64,000 nt of DNA from Flavobacterium swingsii (GTDB taxonomy: Bacteria; Bacteroidota; Bacteroidia; Flavobacteriales; Flavobacteriaceae), in assembly GCF_900111965.1 (NCBI RefSeq), contig NZ_FOJT01000001.1, forward strand, positions 496,001 to 560,000, in the 5' to 3' direction. Under the pieces are notes generated by a model, which did not search any database, had not been told where the DNA came from, and was given only the letters and a program-made list of their open reading frames with translations. Position 1 is the stretch's first letter. Each line of letters starts with the position of its first letter. Shown here piece by piece: positions 44,723 to 52,650 of this stretch. The translations under genes and the position numbers were made by a program.

Positions 44723-45238
44723 TTATTCCTCTTTAAACCAACTCGAGTACATTACATAATTATTAGAAATACGCTCAATCTCACCAGCAAAATCACTTTG
44801 GTCAATATCTTTTACCTTTTTGGCAGGAATTCCAGCATAAATAGTTCCAGATTCGACCACTGTGTTTTGTGTCACTACCGAGCCTGCTCCTATTATCGAA
44901 TTACTTCCTATAACACAATTATCCATCACAATAGCACCCATTCCTATTAGCACATTATCGTGAACAGTACAACCATGCACAATGGCATTGTGACCTATCG
45001 AAACGTTATTACCAATAATTGTTGGATGTTTTTGATAAGTACAATGTATAACCGCACCATCCTGAATATTTACTTTGTTTCCAATAGTGATAAAATTTAC
45101 ATCTCCGCGAATTACAGCGTTAAACCAAACACTACAATTTGCGCCAAAAGTAACATCGCCAACTATCGTAGCATTTTCGGCAACAAAACAATCTTCTGGA
45201 ATTTGCGGATATTTTCCGTTTACTTCTTTAATAACCAT
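44723..45238 (-). CDS. Gamma-carbonic-anhydrase-like hexapeptide repeat protein
   Basis: 171 aa left-handed beta-helix. Repeating isoleucine-patch hexapeptides run from about residue 16 to 140 (for example VSIGHNAIVHG). Histidines in VIHCTYQK, VSIGHNAIVHG and nearby are positioned like the gamma-CA metal ligands (the third is HG). Relatives include YrdA, PaaY and Cam. Whether it hydrates CO2 is unknown. The ATG at 45238 is used; the ATG at 45274 lies within a terminator and gives a non-conserved N-terminus. Confidence 0.9.
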   Translation of the reverse strand: MVIKEVNGKYPQIPEDCFVAENATIVGDVTFGANCSVWFNAVIRGDVNFITIGNKVNIQDGAVIHCTYQKHPTIIGNNVSIGHNAIVHGCTVHDNVLIGMGAIVMDNCVIGSNSIIGAGSVVTQNTVVESGTIYAGIPAKKVKDIDQSDFAGEIERISNNYVMYSSWFKEE

Positions 45239-45243
45239 ATTGA

Positions 45244-45272
45244 TAAAAAAATAGTCCCGAAATAATCGGGAC
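45244..45272 (-). terminator. Terminator of the PorP/SprF-like gene
   Basis: On the minus strand GTCCCGATTATTTCGGGAC (GTCCCGA/TCGGGAC) is followed by TATTTTTTTATC. Confidence 0.8.
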
Positions 45273-45283
45273 AAGTTTTATAA

Positions 45284-46282
45284 TTAATTAAGTGCTGGAC
45301 AGTTACAATCGTATCTTTCTTTTTTACAACCAAAATCAAATCCTAAAGTAATTTGATGGTAACCTCCTGTGTCATACTTAACTTTTCCTGTAACGTTAGA
45401 ATAAGTATAAGCAAACATAAATTTCTTATAATTTACACCAACAATTGGCGTAATGTATTGTAAATATTGATTTTTCAATTCTGTACCATCTACATATTGA
45501 GAACCATCAAAACTTCTTCTATATGACAACGCTGCCCAAATTTTACCAAAATCGACCGCTTTATAAACTTTAAGGTTTACATCAAGTGCTTTTTCCTTAG
45601 TTCTGTCTGTTAGTTGAAACAATACTGAAGGTTCCCAAAGTAATTTTTTTGAATCTCCAAAAGTATAACCAACACTAAAAAGATACTTTCTTAAATTATC
45701 TGATTCATATTCAGTATAAATGTCTCTACTTTGAAACAATGCATTCTTAACAGTTGCGTGTGCATAAAAATCTAAAAAATTATATGACGCTCCAAAATCG
45801 ACATTAAGATAAGATGCTTTTTGAAGAACTCCTGCAATAATTGGGTCAAAATCATTCAAATCGAAACTAGTTTCATCTAGCTGATTTTGTACCAATCCAG
45901 CACTTAATCCAAATGACAACTGGTTCAAATCGGTCGTGCTTCTAGAAAACATGATATGATGTGCATAAGTTACTTTCCCTCCTTTTTGTGAGTGATACCC
46001 GTTTTTATCACTAAAAAGAATTACTCCAAGACCTGATTTTCCGCTTTCGCCAAGAGAACCATTGTAACTTAAAGTTTGCAATGATGGCGCATCGTTACTA
46101 CCAAACCATTGCTTACGCGCAGTTAATCTTACTTTATCACAACTAGAAGCTCCCGCCATCGATGGGTGCAATAAATAATAATTATCCGATAAATAATCCG
46201 AGTAAACCGCAATACCTTCTTGAGAGAAAGCAAATTGCGTCGAAATAAAAGTTAATGCTAATATTATTTTTTTAAAATTCAT
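45284..46282 (-). CDS. PorP/SprF-family T9SS outer-membrane protein
   Basis: 332 aa with signal peptide (MNFKKIILALTFISTQFAFSQ). The region DNYYLLHPSMAGASSCDKVR matches the start of the PorP/SprF family (motif HPSMAGAS), followed by an outer-membrane barrel of alternating strands. SprF in F. johnsoniae helps deliver the adhesin SprB; such genes usually sit beside a gene for a large adhesin with a type B C-terminal domain. No such gene is here, so this is an orphan copy. A conserved inverted repeat overlaps its promoter (46,380-46,406). Confidence 0.88.
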   Translation of the reverse strand: MNFKKIILALTFISTQFAFSQEGIAVYSDYLSDNYYLLHPSMAGASSCDKVRLTARKQWFGSNDAPSLQTLSYNGSLGESGKSGLGVILFSDKNGYHSQKGGKVTYAHHIMFSRSTTDLNQLSFGLSAGLVQNQLDETSFDLNDFDPIIAGVLQKASYLNVDFGASYNFLDFYAHATVKNALFQSRDIYTEYESDNLRKYLFSVGYTFGDSKKLLWEPSVLFQLTDRTKEKALDVNLKVYKAVDFGKIWAALSYRRSFDGSQYVDGTELKNQYLQYITPIVGVNYKKFMFAYTYSNVTGKVKYDTGGYHQITLGFDFGCKKERYDCNCPALN

Positions 46283-46363
46283 TTTTTATTATCTTTTTGG
46301 TACGAATTGGTTCAAGCAATTTTAAAAAAACATACGAACAAACCAATATATTTTTCAAAACGC

Positions 46364-46371
46364 TCAAAGAT
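46364..46371 (-). promoter_or_regulatory. Promoter -7 element of the PorP/SprF-like gene (TATCTTTG)
   Basis: TATCTTTG on the minus strand matches TAnnTTTG, about 82 bp upstream of the ATG. The inverted repeat at 46,380-46,406 lies over the expected -33 region. Confidence 0.5.
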
Positions 46372-46379
46372 ATAATTTT

Positions 46380-46406
46380 TTGTGTAAGATTTTTAAACTT
46401 ACACAA
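46380..46406. promoter_or_regulatory. Candidate operator: 9-bp inverted repeat TTGTGTAAG-N9-CTTACACAA
   Basis: TTGTGTAAG (46380-46388) and CTTACACAA (46398-46406) are exact complements with a 9-bp spacer; the 27-bp dyad has half-sites about 18 bp apart centre to centre, fitting a dimeric regulator. It sits where RNA polymerase would contact the -33 region. The regulator is unknown. Confidence 0.5.
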
Positions 46407-46503
46407 TATTTTTACATTGACAGATGCATAAATTAACAGTTTATCAAAAGTTAAATTAATCTATAATTAAAAAAGTAATTTATTATAAACCAATTACGTT
46501 TCT

Positions 46504-46511
46504 TAATTTTG
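46504..46511 (+). promoter_or_regulatory. Candidate promoter -7 element of the Nfu gene (TAATTTTG)
   Basis: TAATTTTG matches TAnnTTTG and lies 17 bp upstream of the Nfu start. A -33 match is not obvious. Confidence 0.4.
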
Positions 46512-46528
46512 CATAAAATAAAAAGAAC

Positions 46529-47425
46529 ATGAAACTTATCACTATAAAAGACACGAACAATCCGAATATTCAAAAATTCGAATTCTCATATTTCATAACA
46601 CCCAATCAAAGTTATGAATACAAAAACATAGACGAAGCCAGTCAATCGCCACTTGCGCAACAATTATTTTACTTACCATTTGTAAAAACCGTATATATCT
46701 CTGGAAATTTTGTAGCTATCGAAAAGTACAATATTGTCGAATGGGAAGATGTAAAATACGACGTTGCAGAGCAAATGGAAGCTTTTGTAAGCAATGGTGG
46801 CGAAGTGGTAAAACAAACTGAAACTCCAAAAAAATCAGCTGTAACGGTTTATGCCGAAAGCACACCAAATCCTGCAGTTATGAAGTTTGTAGCAAGCAAA
46901 AAACTAACAAAAACCATTGTCGAATGCAAAAATATCGACGAAACTTATGCTTCGCCTCTAGCCAAAGAATTATTTAATTTTCCTTTCGTAAAAGAAATTT
47001 TTATCGACGAAAATTATATTTCGGTAACTAAATATGCTGTGGCCGAATGGCAAGAGATCACGCTCGAATTGCGTACATTCATCAAAGAATTTATCGAAAA
47101 TGGAAATATTTCGGTCGACGAAACTAAAATCGTAGCGACAAAACACGAAGAAAAACAACAAATTACAAATTTTGATAATCTCGATGTTACTTCACAAAAA
47201 ATCATCAATATTATTGAAGAATATATCCGTCCAGCCGTTGCTGCCGATGGCGGAAACATACTTTTCGATTCCTATTCTGAAGACACAAAACAAGTAAAAG
47301 TAATCCTCCAAGGAGCTTGTAGCGGTTGCCCATCGTCGACATTTACCCTAAAAAACGGAATAGAAAGTATGCTAAAAGACATGCTAAACGAACCTGAGTT
47401 AAAAGTCGAAGCTTTAAATGCGTAA
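46529..47425 (+). CDS. Iron-sulfur scaffold/carrier NfuA-type protein with duplicated N-domain
   Basis: 298 aa. Two Nfu-N (NFU1 N-terminal-like) domains occur in tandem, about residues 1-85 and 105-195; each shows a matching ASQSPLAQQLFYLPFVKTVY / TYASPLAKELFNFPFVKEIF block. The C-terminal NifU domain (about 225-298) carries the cluster-binding GACSGCPSS motif (CxxC). NFU proteins carry Fe-S clusters to apoproteins. Normal proteins have one Nfu-N domain, so the duplication is unusual. Confidence 0.92.
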   Translation: MKLITIKDTNNPNIQKFEFSYFITPNQSYEYKNIDEASQSPLAQQLFYLPFVKTVYISGNFVAIEKYNIVEWEDVKYDVAEQMEAFVSNGGEVVKQTETPKKSAVTVYAESTPNPAVMKFVASKKLTKTIVECKNIDETYASPLAKELFNFPFVKEIFIDENYISVTKYAVAEWQEITLELRTFIKEFIENGNISVDETKIVATKHEEKQQITNFDNLDVTSQKIINIIEEYIRPAVAADGGNILFDSYSEDTKQVKVILQGACSGCPSSTFTLKNGIESMLKDMLNEPELKVEALNA

Positions 47426-47491
47426 ATAAGTTTTATTTCTAGTTTAAAAATTGTAATTTTAATCAAATTAACAACTAAAAAAACTATAATT

Positions 47492-47692
47492 ATGGCAGTA
47501 TTAAAAGTTATTGAAGTATTATCAAGTTCTGAAACTTCATGGGAAGATGCAACAAAAAAAGCAGTCGAAAAAGCATCAAAATCGGTAAAACACATTCGTT
47601 CAGTTTATGTTCAAGACCAAAGCGCTTCAGTAAAAGAAGGAAAAGTAACTGAATTTAGAGTAAATCTAAAAATCACGTTCGAACTAGAATAA
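47492..47692 (+). CDS. Dodecin-family flavin-binding protein
   Basis: 66 aa, the normal dodecin size. Core pattern VLKVIEVLSSSETSWEDATKKAVEKASKS, with the helix followed by the strand VKHIRSVYVQDQSA, fits the family that stores flavin in a dodecameric shell. In dodecins a Trp stacks on the flavin; Trp24 here is suitably placed. Residues VNLKITFELE form the last strand. Confidence 0.93.
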   Translation: MAVLKVIEVLSSSETSWEDATKKAVEKASKSVKHIRSVYVQDQSASVKEGKVTEFRVNLKITFELE

Positions 47693-47713
47693 ATCCTCAT
47701 TAAATCATAAATT

Positions 47714-47745
47714 AGCGTTTCAATATTTTGAAACGCTTTTTTTTT
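47714..47745 (+). terminator. Terminator after dodecin
   Basis: AGCGTTTCAA-TATT-TTGAAACGCT followed by about eight T residues. The stem is perfect. Confidence 0.9.
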
Positions 47746-47834
47746 GAAGCCATTTCCTGCTGTTCGCTATATCTTTTCCTTACTAAAGAAGCAAGAAAAA
47801 GGTAATTACGAGAGTAATTCGACCATCAGGGCTA
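47746..47834 (-). ncRNA. Structured RNA element, copy D (Flavo-1-like)
   Basis: On the minus strand it begins TAGCCCTGATGG and ends ACAGCAGGAAATGGCTTC. The outer helix is CCTG/CAGG and AGCC/GGCT. The inner hairpin CTTTTTCTTGCT/AGTAAGGAAAAG follows an additional AATTAC/GTAATT hairpin. The element lies between dodecin and the DUF255 gene, antisense to both. Its first base is 12 bp from the DUF255 start. Confidence 0.65.
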
Positions 47835-47845
47835 AACCAACCAGT

Positions 47846-49864
47846 ATGAATCAGCTAAATTTAGAAACCAGTCCTTATTTACTACAACACGCCAACAATC
47901 CAATACATTGGAAAGCTTGGTCAGAAAAAACATTGGCAACAGCCAAAAAAGAAAACAAACTCCTCATTATAAGCATCGGATATTCCGCCTGTCACTGGTG
48001 TCACGTAATGGAACACGAAAGTTTCGAAAACGAAGAAGTCGCATCAGTAATGAATCCAAACTTTATATCTATAAAAGTAGATCGAGAAGAACGCCCAGAT
48101 GTAGATGCAATATATATGAAAGCCGTCCAGATGATGACCAATCGTGGTGGCTGGCCGCTAAATGTGGTTTGCCTTCCCGACGGGAGACCAGTTTGGGGCG
48201 GAACCTATTTCCAGAAAGAAGAATGGACAAATACTTTGCAACAATTGCACGAAATGTATGTTTCATCACCTGAAAAAATCATCGAATATGCCGAGAAATT
48301 ACATCAAGGCATTCAAGTTTTAGGCATTATCGAACACAATACTTCTCAAGAACAAAATCACACCAATAATATAAAACCATTAGTCGAAAAATGGTCTAAA
48401 AGTTTCGATTGGGAATATGGCGGTTACGCTCGTGCTCCTAAATTTATGATGCCAAATAATTATTTGTTTTTACAACGTTATGGCTTTCAAACACAATCCC
48501 AAGATTTGCTCAATTTTGTCGATTTAACGCTTACAAAAATGGCTCACGGTGGACTTTTCGACACAATAGATGGCGGATTTTCGCGTTATTCAGTCGATAT
48601 TCGTTGGCATGTGCCGCATTTCGAAAAGATGTTATACGATAACGGACAACTCATTTCGTTATATGCTCAAGCGTACAAAAGAACCCAAAATCCGCTGTAT
48701 AAAGAAGTCATCGAAAAAACATTAACTTTCGTAGAAAGAGAATTTTTAAATTCAGATGATGGCTTTTATTCGGCGCTCGATGCTGATAGTTTAAACCAAA
48801 ATAACAGACTCGAAGAAGGGGCTTTTTATGTTTGGACAAAAGACCAGTTACAAGAAATTTTACAAAATGATTTCGAAGTTTTCAGTCATTTATATAATGT
48901 GAATGATTTCGGTTTTTGGGAACACAACAATTATGTTTTAATACAAAGTCAAACTTCGGAAAGTGTTGCTTCGCAATTTGGCTTGACCGAAAACGAATTA
49001 CAAAATAAAAAGAAAACCTGGGAACGATTACTTTTTACCGAAAGAGAAAAACGAGCAAAACCAAGACTCGACGACAAATCACTCACTTCCTGGAACGCCA
49101 TTATGCTAAAAGGATATGTTGAGGCGCACAATGCCTTGGGAGATGGAAATTATTTAGCTATTGCTAAAAAAAATGCCCAATTTATTATCGAAAAACAATG
49201 GTCGCCAGAAGGTTTTTTACATCGTTCATACAAAAACAACAAAAGTACTATTGAAGGTTTTCTAGAAGATTATGCATTTACAATTGATGCATTTATAAGC
49301 TTATACCAAGCCACTTTAGAAGAACAATATTTGCATCAAGCCAAACAACTGACTGATTATTGTTTTGACAATTTTTATGACGAAAAACAACAGTTTTTTG
49401 CTTTCAATTCTAGGAATTCTGCACAACTTATTGCGCAACATTTCGAAACTGAAGATAATGTCATGCCAGCTTCCAATTCGGTTATGGCAAATAATTTATA
49501 TATTTTGAGTATTTTATTTAACAATAGTTATTACGAAAAAATAGCGCTTCAAATGTTGCATCATATGATTCCAAATATCGATTATGCATCAGCTTATTCG
49601 AACTGGCTAAACTTATGGATGAATTTGTCTGAAGACAACAAAGAGCTAGCCATTTGTGGCGAAAATGCATTAGTAAATAGTCAAAAAATAAATACCAAGT
49701 ATTTGCCTCACATTATGATTGCCGGAAGCACAAAAAAATCGGAATTACCGTTTTTAGAAAATCGATTTATCGAAAATGAAAATTTATTTTACGTTTGTCA
49801 AAACAAAGCTTGTTTGCTTCCAAAAACTACAATTGAAGAAACTTTTAACAATTTAGAAATATAA
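47846..49864 (+). CDS. Thioredoxin-domain protein of the YyaL/SSP411 (DUF255) family
   Basis: 672 aa. The N-terminal DUF255/thioredoxin-fold domain (about 1-160) includes [17 protein letters not shown] with a CHWC pair (CxxC), and the remainder resembles an N-acylglucosamine 2-epimerase/glycosidase-like (alpha/alpha)6 barrel (about 200-640). Relatives are the human SPATA20 and bacterial YyaL. The enzymatic activity is not established. The ATG at 47846 ([12 protein letters not shown]) is chosen; the earlier open frame at 47744 runs through the structured RNA element. Confidence 0.9.
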   Translation: MNQLNLETSPYLLQHANNPIHWKAWSEKTLATAKKENKLLIISIGYSACHWCHVMEHESFENEEVASVMNPNFISIKVDREERPDVDAIYMKAVQMMTNRGGWPLNVVCLPDGRPVWGGTYFQKEEWTNTLQQLHEMYVSSPEKIIEYAEKLHQGIQVLGIIEHNTSQEQNHTNNIKPLVEKWSKSFDWEYGGYARAPKFMMPNNYLFLQRYGFQTQSQDLLNFVDLTLTKMAHGGLFDTIDGGFSRYSVDIRWHVPHFEKMLYDNGQLISLYAQAYKRTQNPLYKEVIEKTLTFVEREFLNSDDGFYSALDADSLNQNNRLEEGAFYVWTKDQLQEILQNDFEVFSHLYNVNDFGFWEHNNYVLIQSQTSESVASQFGLTENELQNKKKTWERLLFTEREKRAKPRLDDKSLTSWNAIMLKGYVEAHNALGDGNYLAIAKKNAQFIIEKQWSPEGFLHRSYKNNKSTIEGFLEDYAFTIDAFISLYQATLEEQYLHQAKQLTDYCFDNFYDEKQQFFAFNSRNSAQLIAQHFETEDNVMPASNSVMANNLYILSILFNNSYYEKIALQMLHHMIPNIDYASAYSNWLNLWMNLSEDNKELAICGENALVNSQKINTKYLPHIMIAGSTKKSELPFLENRFIENENLFYVCQNKACLLPKTTIEETFNNLEI

Positions 49865-49914
49865 TTCAAACAAAATTATGTAGTTTTACATGAATAAATA
49901 AAAATTTAAACAAA

Positions 49915-50268
49915 ATGGGAGTAGCAAGTTTTTTTAAGAACATATTTGGTTCAAAAAAAGTAGACGAAATAATTGACCAAGCAGGAGATTTCGCTGACGA
50001 TGCAATTGCAAAAGCAAAAGAAAGTGCAGCACCACTTATGGATAAAGTAGAAGATTTTGCTGATCAAGCAGGAGATAAAATTAAAGAATATGTTCCGCAA
50101 GCAGCGGAAACAATTGACAATGTTGTAGAAACTGTAAAAGAAAAAGCAGGAGATTTAATGGATAAAGCGGAAGAAATGGCACATGGAGCTGTTGAAACTG
50201 CTGAAGAAAAAGCTAGTAATTTTGCGGCCGATACTACTGAAAAAGCAGCAGACGAAATGGCTGACTAA
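49915..50268 (+). CDS. Small amphipathic-helix protein (LEA-like/YtxH-like)
   Basis: 117 aa. After an N-terminal segment (MGVASFFKNIFGS) the protein is a long run of Ala, Glu, Asp and Lys with 11- to 18-residue quasi-repeats (AGDFADDAIAKAKES, VEDFADQAGDKIKEY, AGDLMDKAEEMAHG). It is probably an amphipathic helix or coiled coil, like LEA or YtxH-type stress proteins. No signal peptide is present. The function is unknown. It is transcribed convergently with tsaB. Confidence 0.75.
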   Translation: MGVASFFKNIFGSKKVDEIIDQAGDFADDAIAKAKESAAPLMDKVEDFADQAGDKIKEYVPQAAETIDNVVETVKEKAGDLMDKAEEMAHGAVETAEEKASNFAADTTEKAADEMAD

Positions 50269-50937
50269 TTATTTTGACGACACAGTCATCATAAAATCTT
50301 TTAGATAAAAAGGTTCAAAATAAGCGACATCAACGATGTCGTTTTTTTTGTATTTATCATAAGCGATTTTACACATTTCGTTTGCCGAAGGAAATTCTAT
50401 ATCGTCATGATAAATAAATTTCGCGTCAGTTAATATTTCTTTACATTTAGGAGCGCCATCACCAACAAAATATATCGTTTCGGTTATCTCTTGAAAAGAA
50501 TTTTCATCGATAATTTCGGCTTTTACTTCTCGTGTTTTTTCGTGCTTGGCATCAAAAATTGCAGTGTAACATTCCATTCTTCTGGCATCAATCATGGGAA
50601 TAATTATTCCGCTTCCGACAATCAGTTTTCTAGCCAAAATTTCTAAAGTATCAATCGCAATGAGTGGAATATCTAACGAATAACATAGCCCTTTTGCCGC
50701 CGAAACTCCTATTCTTAAACCTGTATAAGAACCAGGACCTTGACTAATTGCAATGGCCGATAAGTCTTTAAAAGTGAGTTTGTTTGTTTTTAGAATTTCA
50801 TCAATAAAAACATGCAATTTCTCTGCGTGAGAATAACCAGCTTCAGCAATTTCTTTGCAAGCAAGAACATTTCCGTTTTGCGATAAAGCAACGGAGCAGT
50901 TTCTTGTAGCGGTTTCTATATTTAATATATATGTCAT
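50269..50937 (-). CDS. tsaB: tRNA threonylcarbamoyladenosine (t6A37) biosynthesis protein TsaB
   Basis: 222 aa ASKHA-fold protein, partner of TsaD and TsaE. It begins MTYILNIETATRNCSVALSQ and has GPGSYTGLRIGVSAAKGLC, a TsaB signature, and IDARRMECYTAIFD. It lacks the metal site of TsaD, as expected. It ends one base after the convergent 117-aa gene. Confidence 0.94.
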   Translation of the reverse strand: MTYILNIETATRNCSVALSQNGNVLACKEIAEAGYSHAEKLHVFIDEILKTNKLTFKDLSAIAISQGPGSYTGLRIGVSAAKGLCYSLDIPLIAIDTLEILARKLIVGSGIIIPMIDARRMECYTAIFDAKHEKTREVKAEIIDENSFQEITETIYFVGDGAPKCKEILTDAKFIYHDDIEFPSANEMCKIAYDKYKKNDIVDVAYFEPFYLKDFMMTVSSK

Positions 50938-51055
50938 TTTTGCGTGGCGAAGTTACAAAATTAGAAAATAATATGCCCTAAATAATTATGACAACCTATT
51001 ATATACTGAAGATTTATCATCACAGGTTAACATATTAAAAAAATAAAGAATTAGA

Positions 51056-51088
51056 TTTGAATATTCCTATTGGTTATTCCTATCTTTG
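51056..51088 (+). promoter_or_regulatory. Promoter of ctaB operon (TTTG-N21-TATCTTTG)
   Basis: TTTG at 51056-51059 and TATCTTTG at 51081-51088 are 21 bp apart, an excellent match to the Bacteroidetes housekeeping promoter. It lies 29 bp upstream of the ctaB TTG start. Confidence 0.7.
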
Positions 51089-51117
51089 CAAAGTTTTAAA
51101 AAATAAATATTTCTGCC

Positions 51118-52020
51118 TTGAGTGCAACAAATACATTACCTTCCTTAAAGTCTATTTTCAACGATTTCAAAGAAATTACCAAAGCTGGTTTGGCTATTAG
51201 CGTGGTTTTTTCTTCGTTGGCTGGATACTTGTTGGGAATTCATGAGTTTAACACGTCGAGCGTATATGTTCTTATTATGCTTGCCATTGGCGGATATTGC
51301 ATGGTTGGCGCTTCAAATGCTTACAATCAAATCATCGAAAAAGATTTAGATGCTTTGATGGACAGGACTAAAAATCGTCCTATTCCATCCGGAAGAATGT
51401 CAGTAAATACAGCTTTTACCATTGCAACAATATTAACCATTATAGGTTTGGTGATTTTATATATGATAAATCCTAAATCAGCAATGTTTGGAGCGATTTC
51501 GATATTTTTATACACTTGCGTTTATACTCCACTTAAAACAGTAACTTCATTGTCGGTTTTTGTGGGTGCTTTTCCTGGAGCAATTCCGTTCATGTTAGGT
51601 TGGGTTGCTGCCACCAATGATTTTGGTATCGAAGCTGGAACTTTATTTTTAATTCAATTTTTTTGGCAATTTCCACATTTTTGGGCCATAGGTTGGTTCT
51701 TATTTGAAGATTACAAAAAAGGCGGGTTTTATATGTTACCGACAGGAAAAAGGGACAAAGGAACTGCGATGCAGATTATTTTATACACGCTTTGGTTAAC
51801 AGCCGCTTCGATTTTACCAAGTTTTGGTTATACAGGAAGACTTTATTTAACGACTGTTTCGACAGTAATTGTTGGCTTACTAGGCATATGGATGCTTTTC
51901 TATGCAATCAAATTGTACAAAAATAAAACCGATAAATCTGCAAAAACATTAATGTTGGTAAGCGTTGCCTACATATCACTCATACAGGTGGTATATATTT
52001 CAGATAAATTTTTAAGATAA
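51118..52020 (+). CDS. ctaB: Protoheme IX farnesyltransferase (heme O synthase) CtaB
   Basis: 300 aa with about nine transmembrane helices. The prenyltransferase motif NQIIEKDLDALMDRTKNRPI and the second acidic loop FLFEDYKKGGFYML are present. It makes heme O, the precursor of heme A for the oxidase. The start is a TTG at 51118 (encoding the Met of MSATNTLPSLKS); no closer ATG exists. It is the first gene of an oxidase-assembly run, and the next gene begins 5 bp after its stop. Confidence 0.94.
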   Translation: MSATNTLPSLKSIFNDFKEITKAGLAISVVFSSLAGYLLGIHEFNTSSVYVLIMLAIGGYCMVGASNAYNQIIEKDLDALMDRTKNRPIPSGRMSVNTAFTIATILTIIGLVILYMINPKSAMFGAISIFLYTCVYTPLKTVTSLSVFVGAFPGAIPFMLGWVAATNDFGIEAGTLFLIQFFWQFPHFWAIGWFLFEDYKKGGFYMLPTGKRDKGTAMQIILYTLWLTAASILPSFGYTGRLYLTTVSTVIVGLLGIWMLFYAIKLYKNKTDKSAKTLMLVSVAYISLIQVVYISDKFLR

Positions 52021-52025
52021 TAATT

Positions 52026-52610
52026 ATGGAAGGAATGACTATTCAGGAACATAACGAAAGAAAAGCAAGATCATACAAATTACTGCTTCTTTTTGCTATG
52101 ATTAGTATGTTTATGATGTTTGCAGGATTAACGAGCGCTTACTTGGTAAGTTCTTCTCGAAAAGATTGGATACACACTATGGTTTTGCCATCAGCATTTA
52201 CAATAAGTACTATTCTGATAGTTTTGAGCAGTATCACGATTCATTTGGCAAAAAAAGCTATACAAAGAGATGATAGAAAAAATACAACTCTATTCCTTTT
52301 GGGGACATTAGTCTTAGGAATTGCATTTATTTTCTTTCAATTTAAAGGATTTAGTCAAGTAGTCGAAATGGGCTATTTTTTTACAGGTAGCGAGAGTACA
52401 GTTACCTCTTCTTTCTTGTATGTTTTAACGATTTTGCACCTTGCACATCTCGTAGCAGGATTAATTTCGCTATTAATTATAATTTATAATCATTTTAAAC
52501 AAAAATACAATTCCACTCAAAGCACTGGTATTGAGCTTGGTGCGATGTTTTGGCATTTTTTAGATATTCTTTGGGTATATTTGTTTTTATTTTTATATTT
52601 CGTAAAATAA
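52026..52610 (+). CDS. Cytochrome c oxidase subunit III-like protein, short form
   Basis: 194 aa with five transmembrane helices. SAYLVSSSRKDWIHT, HLAHLVAGLISLL and the final helix EVHFW-like region (GAMFWHFLDILWVYLFLFLY) correspond to subunit III. Members of this small form lack the first two helices of mitochondrial CoxIII. It is the first of two adjacent subunit III genes, an arrangement seen in Bacteroidetes caa3 oxidases. Subunits I and II are not in the window. Confidence 0.88.
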   Translation: MEGMTIQEHNERKARSYKLLLLFAMISMFMMFAGLTSAYLVSSSRKDWIHTMVLPSAFTISTILIVLSSITIHLAKKAIQRDDRKNTTLFLLGTLVLGIAFIFFQFKGFSQVVEMGYFFTGSESTVTSSFLYVLTILHLAHLVAGLISLLIIIYNHFKQKYNSTQSTGIELGAMFWHFLDILWVYLFLFLYFVK

Positions 52611-52650
52611 TAAAATATTGTAAATTTGACAACTTTATAAACACAATTCT

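Noticed and set aside
44696..44950. Open frame overlapping the murI end and the carbonic-anhydrase-like gene on the opposite strand
   Set aside because: It is covered by two well-supported genes and has no coding signature of its own.
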